NCBI RefSeq assembly: GCF_965216805.1
Contig: NZ_CBDCGN010000002.1
Location: 2,170,001 to 2,234,000, forward strand
DNA: 64,000 bases
From: Panacagrimonas sp965216805
Lineage (GTDB): Bacteria > Pseudomonadota > Gammaproteobacteria > Nevskiales > Nevskiaceae
Direction of reading: 5' to 3'
The notes under the pieces are model-generated. The model did not search any database. It worked only from the letters and a program-made list of their open reading frames with translations, and was not told the origin of the DNA. Below, one piece after another: positions 1 to 8,713 of this stretch. Every line of letters begins with the position of its first letter. Within the stretch, counting starts at the first letter, position 1. The position numbers and the translations under genes are program-made.

Positions 1-945
1 GATGCGGTGTTCATGGGTTCACCGCTGGCGCACCAGACCGGATTTCTCTACGGCATGTGGCTGCCCATCGTGCTGCAGACCACGCTGTCGCTGATGGACG
101 TGTGGGACAAAGAGCGCGCCTGGTCGATCATCCAGGCGCAGAAGTGCGGCTTCACCATGGCCGCTACGCCGTTTCTTGCCGACCTGATGACGGCAAGCAA
201 CGCGCCGCCGGCCACCGAGGTGGCGCTGCGCATCTTTGCTTGCGGCGGCGCGCCGATTCCGCGTGCGCTCGCCGAACAGGCGGTGGCGCGCCTCGGCATC
301 AAGCTGCTGTCGGTCTACGGCATGTCGGAGAACGGCGCCGTCACCGTCACCGCGCCGGATGCGCCGCCGGACAAGGTGTTCAGCGCCGACGGCTCGCCCC
401 TGCCCGGCGTGCGCGTGCGCGTGGTGGATGCCGAAGGCGCCGAACTGCCCCGCGGCGAAGAGGGTCGGCTGCTGATCCACGCGCCATCGAATTTTCTCGG
501 CTATCTGCTCAAGCCGGAGGCCTACGGCATGGATGCCGAAGACTGGTTCGACTCCGGCGATCTCGCGCGCATGGACGCCGACGGCTACATTCGCATCACC
601 GGGCGCAGCAAGGACATCATCATCCGGGGTGGCGAGAACGTGCCGGTGGTGGAGGTGGAGAACCTGCTATACCGGAACCCGGCCATCGTCGATGCGGCGG
701 TGGTCGGCATGCCGCACCCGCGCCTGGGCGAGACCGGCTGCTGCTTCGTGAGTCTGAAGCCGGGCCAGAGCTTCGATCTGGCGGCGCTGCGTCAATACCT
801 GGACGCAGCCGGCATGACGCGCAGCTACTGGCCCGAGCGCGTGGAGATCGTCGAGAGTTTCCCGCGCACGGCGAGCGGCAAGATCCAGAAATTCCAGTTG
901 CGCGAAACCGCGCGGCAGCTTGCTGCGGAAAACGCGAAGCCCTGA
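1..945 (+). CDS. AMP-dependent acyl-CoA ligase, C-terminal part (cyclohexanecarboxylate-CoA ligase-like)
   Basis: The reading frame is open from base 1, so the 5' part of the gene lies outside the window. About 314 residues remain. They hold the C-terminal half of the ANL adenylating-enzyme fold: the SVYGMSENG region (A5-like), the WFDSGDLA motif with the Asp that binds the AMP ribose, the GRSKDIIIRGGENV hinge, and the SGKIQKFQLR end with the catalytic Lys. The start SPLAHQTGFLYG is reminiscent of alicyclic-acid ligases of the AliA type. It should activate a carboxylic acid to its CoA thioester using ATP. It is followed after 36 bases by a CoA transferase and appears to belong to the same catabolic operon. 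The family is secure; the substrate (cyclic, branched or linear acid) is inferred. Confidence 0.88.
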   Translation, partial: DAVFMGSPLAHQTGFLYGMWLPIVLQTTLSLMDVWDKERAWSIIQAQKCGFTMAATPFLADLMTASNAPPATEVALRIFACGGAPIPRALAEQAVARLGIKLLSVYGMSENGAVTVTAPDAPPDKVFSADGSPLPGVRVRVVDAEGAELPRGEEGRLLIHAPSNFLGYLLKPEAYGMDAEDWFDSGDLARMDADGYIRITGRSKDIIIRGGENVPVVEVENLLYRNPAIVDAAVVGMPHPRLGETGCCFVSLKPGQSFDLAALRQYLDAAGMTRSYWPERVEIVESFPRTASGKIQKFQLRETARQLAAENAKP

Positions 946-981
946 TGTCATTCCACGCTGCCCGACGCTGAGCAAGACCCG

Positions 982-2199
982 ATGCCCGGACCCCTGCTGG
1001 GCGTGCGCGTCCTCGATCTGACCACGGTCCTGATGGGGCCCTATGCCACGCAGATCCTGGCGGACTACGGCGCCGATGTGCTCAAGGTGGAGCCGCCGGA
1101 GGGCGATGGCACGCGCGGCATCGGCCCGATGCGCTCGCCCGGCATGGGCGCGATCTTCCTCAACGCCAATCGCGGCAAGCGCAGCATGGTGCTCGACCTC
1201 AAGCGTCCCGAGGCGCGCGCCGCGCTGCTGCGCCTGGCCGAGAACATGGACGTGTTGATCTACAACGTGCGCCCGCAGGCGATGGCGCGGCTGGGCCTGT
1301 CTTACGAGGAAGTGCGCGCGGTCAATCCGCGCATCGTCTACGTCGGCGTCTTCGGTTATGGCCGCGCCGGTCCGTATAGCGATCGTCCGGCCTACGACGA
1401 CCTGATCCAGGGTGCGGCCGGCCTGCCGGCGCTGTCCCTGATGGCCGGCAGTCCGACACCGCGCTACGTGCCCACCACCATCGCCGACCGCACGGTCGGA
1501 CTCAGCGCCGTCGGCGCGATTCTCGCCGCCCTGCTGCATCGCGAACGCAGCGGCGAGGGCCAGAGCGTGGACGTACCGATGTTCGAGACCATGACGCAGT
1601 TCGTGATGGGCGATCACCTGGGTGGACGTAGTTTCGTACCCGCCGAGGGACCGGCCGGCTACGCGCGCCTGCTGGCACACGAGCGCCGGCCCTACCCGAC
1701 ACGCGACGGCCACATCTGCGCGCTGATCTACTCCGACCGGCAGTGGAAAAGCTTCTGCGAGCTGATTGATCGGCCGCAGATGTTCGCCAGCGATCCGCGG
1801 CTCGCCAGCCTCACGACGCGCACGCAGCATATCGACGCGCTGTACCGATTCGTGGCGGAGCAGATGCCGACGCGCACCACCGCCGAATGGATGCAGGCGC
1901 TGGAACAGGCCGATATCCCCTGCATGCCGATGCACACGCCCGACAGCCTGCTCGACGATCCGCATCTGCGTGCCGTGGGCTTTTTCTCGCAGGTCGAACA
2001 TCCCAGCGAGGGCACCCTGCTGTCGATGTCCGTGCCCAGCACTTGGTCGCAAAGTCAGCCGGGCTGCTCCCGCCCCGCCCCGCGCCTGGGCGAGCACACG
2101 GCCGAGGTGCTGCGCGAACTCGGCTACGACGAGGCGGCGATCCTAGCCCTCACCCTACGCAGACCTGCGGCCACCGCCGCCGCGAAGGGAGCGACATGA
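982..2199 (+). CDS. CaiB/BaiF (family III) CoA transferase
   Basis: This 405-residue protein has the usual length and fold signature of family III CoA transferases: an N-terminal GVRVLDLTTVLMGPYA segment, the GADVLKVEPP motif, and AYDDLIQ with the conserved catalytic Asp at residue 139. Such enzymes move CoA between an acyl-CoA donor and a free acid through an aspartyl-CoA intermediate. Its stop overlaps the start of the following MaoC gene (ATGA), so the two are probably translationally coupled. The neighbourhood (MaoC hydratase, CitE-like lyase) resembles itaconate-degradation operons, in which the transferase is succinyl-CoA:itaconate CoA transferase. That substrate is inference only. Confidence 0.9.
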   Translation: MPGPLLGVRVLDLTTVLMGPYATQILADYGADVLKVEPPEGDGTRGIGPMRSPGMGAIFLNANRGKRSMVLDLKRPEARAALLRLAENMDVLIYNVRPQAMARLGLSYEEVRAVNPRIVYVGVFGYGRAGPYSDRPAYDDLIQGAAGLPALSLMAGSPTPRYVPTTIADRTVGLSAVGAILAALLHRERSGEGQSVDVPMFETMTQFVMGDHLGGRSFVPAEGPAGYARLLAHERRPYPTRDGHICALIYSDRQWKSFCELIDRPQMFASDPRLASLTTRTQHIDALYRFVAEQMPTRTTAEWMQALEQADIPCMPMHTPDSLLDDPHLRAVGFFSQVEHPSEGTLLSMSVPSTWSQSQPGCSRPAPRLGEHTAEVLRELGYDEAAILALTLRRPAATAAAKGAT

Positions 2200-2651
2200 A
2201 GACCATCGGAATCGGCTTTCACTTCGAGGACCTGCCCGTCGGCTTCCGCTTCCGCAGCGCCGGCCGCACGCTGGCCGAGGCCGACCTCGGCAGTTTCGTG
2301 AACCTGACCTGGCTCACGGAGGAAGTCTTCACCAACCACGCCGCGCGCGAAGGCATGTCCCTGCCCGCGAAGGTCGTGCCCGGCGTCCTGGTCATGAGCT
2401 TCGCCGAGGGCCTGCTCACACCCGCCATCCAGCACACGGGCCTCGCCTTCCTGCATGCCGATCTCGACGTGCGCGCGCCCACCTGCGTGGGCGATACCAT
2501 CCACGTCGAGTGCGAGGTCATCGAGGCCCGCACCACCTCCAAGGGAGACCGCGGCCTGGTTCGCAGCCGCAATCGCGTGGTCAACCAGCACGGCCTGGAT
2601 GTGCTGGTGTACACGCCGCTGCGCCTGCTGCGCCGACGCGACGCCGCCTGA
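2196..2651 (+). CDS. MaoC-like hot-dog fold dehydratase/hydratase
   Basis: 151 residues, starting at the ATG that overlaps the preceding stop. The fold is single hot-dog MaoC type: FEDLPVG near the N-terminus, then a central helix region (VNLTWLTEEVFTNHAAREG) and VVPGVLVMSFAEGLL. The common hydratase signature D-x-N-x2-H is not clean here; FVNLTW and FTNH occupy that area, so catalysis may use altered residues. Members hydrate or dehydrate enoyl-/hydroxyacyl-CoA thioesters in the cytosol. With a CoA transferase before it and a CitE-type lyase downstream it could act as an itaconyl- or mesaconyl-CoA hydratase, but the sequence does not fix this. Confidence 0.8.
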   Translation: MKTIGIGFHFEDLPVGFRFRSAGRTLAEADLGSFVNLTWLTEEVFTNHAAREGMSLPAKVVPGVLVMSFAEGLLTPAIQHTGLAFLHADLDVRAPTCVGDTIHVECEVIEARTTSKGDRGLVRSRNRVVNQHGLDVLVYTPLRLLRRRDAA

Positions 2652-2686
2652 TCCATCCAACATAGACGACACACCCAGACGTACCT

Positions 2687-3850
2687 ATGCCCATCGAACG
2701 ACACGAGCGGTTCCCGGAAATGCGCGACGCGCTGCGCGACCTGTGCAGCCGCTTTCCCGACGAATATTTTCTGAAGATCGACGAGCAGCGCGGCTACCCG
2801 GAAGCCTTCATCAAGGCGCTGACCGAAGCCGGCTGGCTGTCGGTGATGATTCCGCAGGAGTACGGCGGCTCCGGACTGGGGCTGGCCGAGGCCTCCGTCG
2901 TCATGGAGGAGATCAACCGTTGCGGCGGCAATGCCGGCGCCTGCCACGGCCAGATGTACAACATGAGCACCTTGCTGCGTCACGGCTCGGAGAAGCAGAA
3001 GCAGTTGTACATGCCGAAAATCGCACGCGGTGAATGGCGCCTTCAGTCCATGGCCGTGACCGAGCCGACCACCGGCACCGACACCACCAAGCTCAAGACC
3101 ACGGCGGTGAAGAAGGGCGACCGTTACGTGGTCAACGGCCAGAAGGTGTGGATCTCGCGCCTGCAGCATTCGGAGCTGATGATCCTGCTCGCGCGCACCA
3201 CGCCCATCGACCAGGTGAAGAAAAAATCCGAGGGCATGTCGATCTTCATGGTGCATCTCGACCAGGCGGTGGGCCACGGCATGGAGATGCGCCTGATCCC
3301 GAACATGGTCAACCACGAGACCAACCAGGTGTTCTTCGACAACCTGGAGATTCCCGAGGAGAACCTGATCGGCAAGGAAGGCCAGGGCTTCAAGTACATC
3401 CTCGACGGCCTCAATGCCGAGCGCACCCTGATCGCCGCCGAGTGCATCGGCGACGGCTACTGGTTCGTCGACCGCGCCACCCGCTATGCCAATGACCGCG
3501 TGGTGTTCGACCGGCCCATCGGCCAGAACCAGGGCGTGCAGTTCCCCATCGCCGAGTCCTTTATCGAGGTCGAGGCAGCCAACCTGATGCGCTGGCGCGC
3601 CTGCGAGCTGTTCGACACGCACCAGCCCTGCGGCGCCGAGGCCAACATGGCCAAGTACCTGGCCGCCAAGTCCTCGTTCGAAGCCGCCAACGTCTGCCTG
3701 CAGACCCACGGCGGCTTCGGCTTCGCGTCGGAATACCACGTCGAGCGCAAGTTCCGCGAGACGCGGCTGTACCAGGTGGCGCCGATCTCCACCAACCTGA
3801 TCTTCTCCTACGTGGCCGAGCACGTGCTCGGCCTGCCGAGGTCGTTCTGA
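2687..3850 (+). CDS. Acyl-CoA dehydrogenase
   Basis: 387 residues with the complete three-domain acyl-CoA dehydrogenase architecture: an N-terminal helical domain (IPQEYGGSGLGLAE), a middle beta domain (MAVTEPTTGTDTT, the flavin-binding TEP motif; VNGQKVWISR), and a C-terminal helical domain ending in HVLGLPRSF. The usual C-terminal catalytic Glu (YEGT position) is absent: the sequence there reads LYQVAPIST. A Glu in GLNAERT sits where isovaleryl-CoA dehydrogenase carries its base, so the enzyme is probably active on a branched or bulky acyl-CoA. It transfers electrons to ETF. Its stop overlaps the next start (TGATG), indicating one operon. Confidence 0.93.
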   Translation: MPIERHERFPEMRDALRDLCSRFPDEYFLKIDEQRGYPEAFIKALTEAGWLSVMIPQEYGGSGLGLAEASVVMEEINRCGGNAGACHGQMYNMSTLLRHGSEKQKQLYMPKIARGEWRLQSMAVTEPTTGTDTTKLKTTAVKKGDRYVVNGQKVWISRLQHSELMILLARTTPIDQVKKKSEGMSIFMVHLDQAVGHGMEMRLIPNMVNHETNQVFFDNLEIPEENLIGKEGQGFKYILDGLNAERTLIAAECIGDGYWFVDRATRYANDRVVFDRPIGQNQGVQFPIAESFIEVEAANLMRWRACELFDTHQPCGAEANMAKYLAAKSSFEAANVCLQTHGGFGFASEYHVERKFRETRLYQVAPISTNLIFSYVAEHVLGLPRSF

Positions 3851-5028
3851 TGCTGCCGCTGGATGGCCTGCTGGTCGTCTCTCTTGAGCACGCCATCGCA
3901 GCACCGCTGGCAACGCGACACCTCGCGGATCTTGGCGCGCGTGTCATCAAGATCGAACGGCCCGAGGGCGGCGACTTCGCCCGCGCCTATGACCAGCGCG
4001 CGCGGGGGGTAGCCTCGCATTTCGCCTGGTGCAACCGCAGCAAGGAAAGCCTGACGCTGGACGTCAAGCACCCGCAGGCTCATGCCGCGCTGATGAAGCT
4101 GGTGGCCAAGGCCGACGTGCTGGTGCAGAACCTGGCGCCCGGTGCGGCAGCGCGGCTGGGCCTGTCCTATGAATCCCTGTCCGCGCTCTATCCGCGCATC
4201 ATCGTCTGCGACATCTCCGGTTACGGCGACAGCGGGCCCTATGTCGAGAAAAAGGCCTACGACCTGCTCATCCAGGCCGAATCCGGCTTCCTGTCGATCA
4301 CCGGCACCGCCGACGCACCGGCCAAGGCCGGCAATTCCATCGCCGACATTTCCGCCGGCATGTACGCCTACAGCGGCATCCTCGCGGCGCTGCTGGAGCG
4401 CGGCCTTACCGGCCGCGGCCGGCGCGTGGACATCGCGCTGCTGGAGTCGATGACCGAGTGGATGGGTTACCCGCTGTATTTCGGACTGGACGGCGCCGCA
4501 CCGCCGCCGCGCAGCGGCGCTGCGCACGCCACGATCTACCCCTATGGCCCGTTCAAGGCCGGTGATGGCGGCAGCGTGCTGCTGGGCGTGCAGAACGATC
4601 GCGAGTGGAAGCTCTTTGCGCGAGTCGTCCTGCAGCGTCCTGAACTGGCGGACGACGAGCGCTTCGACGGAAACGCGTCGCGCGTGGCACATCGCGAGCT
4701 GATCGACCAGATCGCAACGGGATCCTTCGCCAACATCACCATCACCGAACTCGTGCGCCGCCTCGATGAGGCCGGCATCGCCAACGGCCGCATCAACGAC
4801 GTGCACAAGGTCTGGAACCACCCGCAACTCGCGGCACGCGGCCGCTGGGACCGGGTGCCGATTCCGGGCGGAGAAATTCCGGTGCTGATTCCGCCGGGGC
4901 GGCGCGATGCCGACGATGTCCGGCTCGGCCCGGTGCCGGCCCTCGGCGAGCACACGCGAGCGATCCTGCAAGAACTTGCGTACAGCGACGCCGACATCGC
5001 CGACCTGAGCGCAGCCAACGCGATCTGA
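3850..5028 (+). CDS. CaiB/BaiF (family III) CoA transferase, second copy
   Basis: 392 residues, starting at the ATG that overlaps the acyl-CoA dehydrogenase stop. Family III features are GLLVVSLEHAIAAPLATRHLADLGARV at the N-terminus (binding region), RVIKIERPEGGDFAR, and AYDLLIQ with the catalytic Asp at residue 138. It is clearly diverged from the transferase at 982-2199, so it is not a recent duplication. A second transferase in the same operon suggests either a different acid or a second activation step. In itaconate- and mesaconate-type pathways, transferases recycle CoA between intermediates, which would fit the CitE-like gene downstream. Substrate unknown. Confidence 0.9.
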   Translation: MLPLDGLLVVSLEHAIAAPLATRHLADLGARVIKIERPEGGDFARAYDQRARGVASHFAWCNRSKESLTLDVKHPQAHAALMKLVAKADVLVQNLAPGAAARLGLSYESLSALYPRIIVCDISGYGDSGPYVEKKAYDLLIQAESGFLSITGTADAPAKAGNSIADISAGMYAYSGILAALLERGLTGRGRRVDIALLESMTEWMGYPLYFGLDGAAPPPRSGAAHATIYPYGPFKAGDGGSVLLGVQNDREWKLFARVVLQRPELADDERFDGNASRVAHRELIDQIATGSFANITITELVRRLDEAGIANGRINDVHKVWNHPQLAARGRWDRVPIPGGEIPVLIPPGRRDADDVRLGPVPALGEHTRAILQELAYSDADIADLSAANAI

Positions 5029-5066
5029 ACCCAGCGCCCTTTCCGCCCCCCTTCAAAGAACCGCAT

Positions 5067-6437
5067 ATGACTCTCACCCTCACCCCCGCCGCCGACCAGG
5101 GTGCCGAACTCGCCCGCTTCGCCGCCGAGGTTTCCTGTGCCCGCATTCCCGCGCACGTTCTGCGCCGCGCCGAAGATCTGTTCCTGGACTGGATGGCCTG
5201 CGCACTAGCCGGCCGCAGCGGCGAATCGGTGCAGGCATTGGAGCGCTTCGTCGAGCGCCACGCCAAGCCCGGCGACGCCGAACTGTTGACCTCGCGGAAG
5301 CGCGTCGATCCGCTGTTCGCCGCCATGCTCAATTCCGGCGCCTCGCACATGGTCGAGCAGGACGACGTGCACAACGGCTCGGTGTTCCACGCCGCCGCCG
5401 TGGTGTTCGGGCCGGCACTGGCCCTCGCACAGTCGCGCAAGGCCAGCGGCGCGCAAATGCTGGAAGCCATCGTCGCCGGTTACGAGGTGGGCATCAGGGT
5501 CGGCGAGTTCCTGGGCCGCGCGCATTACAAGCGCTTCCACACCACGGCGACGGCCGGCTGCGTCGCGGCCGCCGCCACCGCCGGACGCCTGCTCAACCTG
5601 AATGCCGAGCAGATGGCCTGGGCCTTCGGCAGCGCCGCGACGCAGGCCGGCGGGCTCTGGGAATACCTGCGCGAGGGCGCACAGTCCAAGCAGTTGCATT
5701 GCGCGCATGCCGCGATGGCCGGCATCACCGCCGCGGAACTGGCTGCCGACGGCTATACCGGCGCGCGGCGCGCGCTGGAAGGCGCCGGCGGCATGGGTGC
5801 CTCGATGTCCGAGGGTGCAGACCCGGCGAAGCTGGTCGATGGCCTGGGCACGCGCTGGACCCTGGCCGAGTCCTCCTTCAAGTTCCATGCATCCTGCCGT
5901 CACACGCACCCGGCCGCCGATGCGCTGCAAAAGCTCATGCAACGCGAACATCTCAAGCACGAGGATCTCGCCGACGTGCTGTGCGGCGTACACCAGAGCG
6001 CCATCGACGTGCTAGCGCCCATCGTCGAACCGTCCTCCGTGCATCAGTCCAAGTTCTCGATGGGCACGGTGCTGGGTCTGATCGCCGTGTTTGGCCGCGC
6101 GCAATTGCCGGATTTCGACGAGCACTACCTGGACCCCAAAGTGGTCGCGGTGCGCAAGAAGGTGCGCATGACGCTCGATGCGGAAGTCGAAGGCGCCTAC
6201 CCCGCGCGCTGGATCGGCAAGGTCTGGGTCAAGACCACCGACGGCCGCAGCTTCGAAGCGCGTGTCGATGAACCCAAGGGCGATCCCGGCAACACGCTCA
6301 GCCGGCCGGAACTCGAGGACAAGGCGCAAAGGCTCGCGTCCTACGCGCGCGGCGCAAGCGAACGCGAGATGAAGGCGATCATCCAGCGGGTCTGGAATCT
6401 CGAACACGAGACCAGCGTCCAGGACTGGCTGACGTGA
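5067..6437 (+). CDS. MmgE/PrpD family protein (2-methylcitrate dehydratase / cis-aconitate decarboxylase fold)
   Basis: 456 residues, the full family length. The all-helical N-terminal MmgE/PrpD domain includes FLDWMACALAG, LNSGASHMVEQDDVH and AIVAGYEVGIRVG. The catalytic-type stretch FKFHASCRHTHPAADAL lies in the second half. The family contains 2-methylcitrate dehydratase and cis-aconitate decarboxylase, which makes itaconate. Next to CoA transferases, a MaoC hydratase and a CitE-type lyase, it plausibly dehydrates or decarboxylates a polycarboxylic intermediate. Its stop overlaps the GTG start of the CitE-like gene. Family call firm, reaction unknown. Confidence 0.87.
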   Translation: MTLTLTPAADQGAELARFAAEVSCARIPAHVLRRAEDLFLDWMACALAGRSGESVQALERFVERHAKPGDAELLTSRKRVDPLFAAMLNSGASHMVEQDDVHNGSVFHAAAVVFGPALALAQSRKASGAQMLEAIVAGYEVGIRVGEFLGRAHYKRFHTTATAGCVAAAATAGRLLNLNAEQMAWAFGSAATQAGGLWEYLREGAQSKQLHCAHAAMAGITAAELAADGYTGARRALEGAGGMGASMSEGADPAKLVDGLGTRWTLAESSFKFHASCRHTHPAADALQKLMQREHLKHEDLADVLCGVHQSAIDVLAPIVEPSSVHQSKFSMGTVLGLIAVFGRAQLPDFDEHYLDPKVVAVRKKVRMTLDAEVEGAYPARWIGKVWVKTTDGRSFEARVDEPKGDPGNTLSRPELEDKAQRLASYARGASEREMKAIIQRVWNLEHETSVQDWLT

Positions 6438-7228
6438 TCCCCGCGCGCAGCTACCTGTTCGTGCCGGGCAACCGCTGCGAACGCATTGCCAGGGCCATCG
6501 CCAGCGGTGCGGACGCGGTGATCGTGGACCTGGAAGACGCGGTGCCGCCGGCCGAAAAGGACGGCGCGCGCGCTGCGGTGCTCGCCAGTCTCGATGCTGC
6601 GCGACCGATCTGGCTGCGCATCAACGGCGAGCAGACCCCTTGGTTCGAGGCGGATCGCGCGCTGTGCGGACTGCCCGGCATCGCCGGCATCGTGCTGCCC
6701 AAGGCCGAATCCGGCGCGCTCGTCACCGAACTGCACAGCGCCGCCTCGCGCCCGGTGCTGCCGACCATCGAAAGTGGCCTGGGCCTGGCGCGGCTGGATG
6801 CCATCGCCACGGCGAAGGGAACCGAGCGCCTGGTGTTCGGCAGCATCGACCTGCGCCTGGACCTGGCCATTCCCGGCGATGAGCCGGTGCTCGATCCCTA
6901 CCGCATGCAACTGGTGCTGGCCTCGCGCCTTGCCGGCCTGCCCTCGCCCGTGGACGGCGTGACCACCAGCTTTTCCGATCCGGCCGTGGTCGAAGCGGAC
7001 ACGCGACGATCCGCCTCGCTCGGCTTCACCGGCAAGCTGTGCATCCACCCGCAGCAGATCGCAGCGGTGCATCGCGGCTTCGGCCCGACCCAGGCCGACA
7101 TTGACTGGGCACGCCGCGTGGTCGCGGCCGACGACAGCGCCGACGGCCGCGCCGTGGCGCTCAATGGCCAGATGGTGGATCGCCCGGTCGTCGAACGCGC
7201 CCGCGCCATCCTCGCGCGTGCCAGCTGA
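6434..7228 (+). CDS. HpcH/HpaI aldolase / citrate lyase beta (CitE)-like protein
   Basis: 264 residues, GTG start overlapping the preceding stop (GTGA). The N-terminus SYLFVPGNRCERIARA and ADAVIVDLEDAVPP are hallmark CitE-family motifs. The Mg-binding acidic residues are visible in LPTIESGLGL and FGSIDLRLDL, and GKLCIHPQQI is the conserved C-terminal motif. Members cleave malyl-, citramalyl- or methylmalyl-CoA to acetyl-CoA or propionyl-CoA plus a 2-oxo acid. Together with the CoA transferase and MaoC hydratase this gives the three activities of the itaconate route (CoA transferase, hydratase, citramalyl-CoA lyase). The specific substrate is inferred. Confidence 0.9.
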   Translation: MIPARSYLFVPGNRCERIARAIASGADAVIVDLEDAVPPAEKDGARAAVLASLDAARPIWLRINGEQTPWFEADRALCGLPGIAGIVLPKAESGALVTELHSAASRPVLPTIESGLGLARLDAIATAKGTERLVFGSIDLRLDLAIPGDEPVLDPYRMQLVLASRLAGLPSPVDGVTTSFSDPAVVEADTRRSASLGFTGKLCIHPQQIAAVHRGFGPTQADIDWARRVVAADDSADGRAVALNGQMVDRPVVERARAILARAS

Positions 7229-7294
7229 TTTGGTTTTGCCTTCATCCGCAAGCTGCGGTTTCAACACAGCCCCATCTCACAGGAACTACTGCAA

Positions 7295-8080
7295 ATGACT
7301 GCCCCCCTGCTGTTCAGCGTTGTCGACGGCGTCGGCGAAATCGTCCTCAACCGTCCGGACGCCGGCAATGCCTTCGACGAACCCATGCTCGATGCCTGGG
7401 TCGCGGCCCTGCAGCAATGCCACGACGATGACGCCGTGCGCGCCGTGCTGCTGCGCGCCAACGGCCGCCATTTCTGCGCCGGTGGTGATCTGCACGACAT
7501 GAAGCGCGAGCTGGAAGGTCCGCCCTCGATCCACAAGAACAAACTGTGGTCGGGCGTTCATCGCATTCCGAAACTGATGATGCAGATCGACAAGCCGGTG
7601 GTTGCCGCGATGCAGGGTGCGGCCACCGGTGCCGGTCTGGACATGGCGCTGCAATGTGATTTCCGCGTGGCCGCCGCCAACGCGCGCGTCGCGGCGAGCT
7701 ACGTCAAGATCGGCCTGGTCCCCGGCGATGGCGGCGCATGGCTGCTGCCCCGCATCGTCGGCCTGCCGCGCGCGCTGGAGATGCTGCTCACCGGCGATTT
7801 CGTCGAAGCCGAGGAAGGCCAGCGCATCGGCCTGTTCAATCGCGTGGTGCCGCTGGCGGATCTGGAGAACGAGGCCCGTTCACTGGCGCGTCGTCTCGCC
7901 GACGGCGCCGCCACCGCGATGCGTCTGACCAAGCGTGCGGCTTACCAGGGCCTGCACCTGGACTTCACCACCCACCTCGACCAGGTCTCCTCGCACTTCG
8001 TGCTCGCCGCCAAGAGTCCCGAGCATCGCGAGGGCGTGAACGCCTTCCTGGAAAAGCGCAAGCCCAACTTCAAGGTCTGA
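7295..8080 (+). CDS. Enoyl-CoA hydratase/isomerase (crotonase) family protein
   Basis: 261 residues with the crotonase fold: EIVLNRPDAGNAFD, the oxyanion-hole motifs RHFCAGGDLHDM and GAATGAGLDMALQCDF, and IGLVPGDGGAWLLPR. By eye alignment to rat enoyl-CoA hydratase, the first catalytic Glu (Glu144) position carries Tyr in ASYVKIGL, while the second Glu is kept in ALEMLLTGD. It may therefore be an isomerase or another crotonase-type enzyme rather than a simple hydratase. It is the last gene of the operon that starts before base 1 and faces the convergent CuMMO operon 1 across a 30-base gap. Confidence 0.9.
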   Translation: MTAPLLFSVVDGVGEIVLNRPDAGNAFDEPMLDAWVAALQQCHDDDAVRAVLLRANGRHFCAGGDLHDMKRELEGPPSIHKNKLWSGVHRIPKLMMQIDKPVVAAMQGAATGAGLDMALQCDFRVAAANARVAASYVKIGLVPGDGGAWLLPRIVGLPRALEMLLTGDFVEAEEGQRIGLFNRVVPLADLENEARSLARRLADGAATAMRLTKRAAYQGLHLDFTTHLDQVSSHFVLAAKSPEHREGVNAFLEKRKPNFKV

Positions 8081-8110
8081 ACCGGAAACGCAACCGGGTG
8101 GCTGCCAGCC

Positions 8111-8698
8111 TCAGGCCTGGCCGGCCATCTGGCGCTGTCGCTTGATTCCTGAATAACGGTACAGCCCCAGGCCCAGCGCCGCCACGCCGAGAAACAGCAG
8201 GTAGTGCCCGTAGTGCTTCGGCGGGATGCCCACGCTGAACGGAAAGCGCGAGACGTATTGCCCCTTGTCTCCGGCCGTCACCAGGCCCACGAACTTCCCC
8301 GGCGTGGTGAAGCTGTATTCGAGCGGCACGCTGCCCGATGCGTAGACCTTCGGCGGCAGGTGCGCCACGGTCACCACGTCGAGTCGGCTCTCGTCGCCGG
8401 TGTCGCGGATGATGCGCACCTCGATCGGGATTTCGCGCAGCTCCGGTTCGATCGCGTCCATCACCACGATGGTGTGGCCGACCTTGGGAATGTCCTCGCA
8501 GAACTCGCGGTTGCCGTTGATCTCCGGCTGGTAGCCGGTGAAGTGCAAGTTGAACGGTCCCAGGCGCAGCTTGCACATGTCGTCGTCTATCGACAGCCCG
8601 CCGTGCGCGCTTGCCGCTTCACACAGCGCGAGCCCCAGCACCGCGCCCCAGGTGATGAGCGTGGAGCGCAGCCATCTGAAATCCGCACGATTCTGCAT
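8111..8698 (-). CDS. CuMMO-associated periplasmic, membrane-anchored protein with predicted N-terminal His (operon 1)
   Basis: 195 residues, last gene of CuMMO operon 1, 15 bases after the B-subunit gene. A signal peptide ends AASA, so the mature protein would begin with His32 (HGGLSIDDDMC). A conserved middle follows (HFTGYQPE, EFCEDIPKVG, FTTPGKFVGLVTA), then one C-terminal transmembrane helix (YLLFLGVAALGLGLY) and a basic tail. The domain should therefore sit in the periplasm. A homologue occupies the same place in operon 2 (54676-55278), sharing the HGG-S-DD-C start, HFTGYQPE and EFCEDIP. It sits where PmoD/AmoD genes occur in other CuMMO operons, but I cannot confirm it belongs to that family. 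A role in copper delivery or in assembly of the monooxygenase is likely but inferred. Confidence 0.85.
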   Translation of the reverse strand: MQNRADFRWLRSTLITWGAVLGLALCEAASAHGGLSIDDDMCKLRLGPFNLHFTGYQPEINGNREFCEDIPKVGHTIVVMDAIEPELREIPIEVRIIRDTGDESRLDVVTVAHLPPKVYASGSVPLEYSFTTPGKFVGLVTAGDKGQYVSRFPFSVGIPPKHYGHYLLFLGVAALGLGLYRYSGIKRQRQMAGQA

Positions 8699-8713
8699 TT
8701 TCGCGAGCCGCTC

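Noticed and set aside
667..2097. Long minus-strand open frame opposite the CoA transferase
   Set aside because: Its product is a low-complexity Arg/His/Gly-rich chain with no domain, as expected for the antisense of GC-rich coding DNA. The plus strand holds a clear family III transferase.
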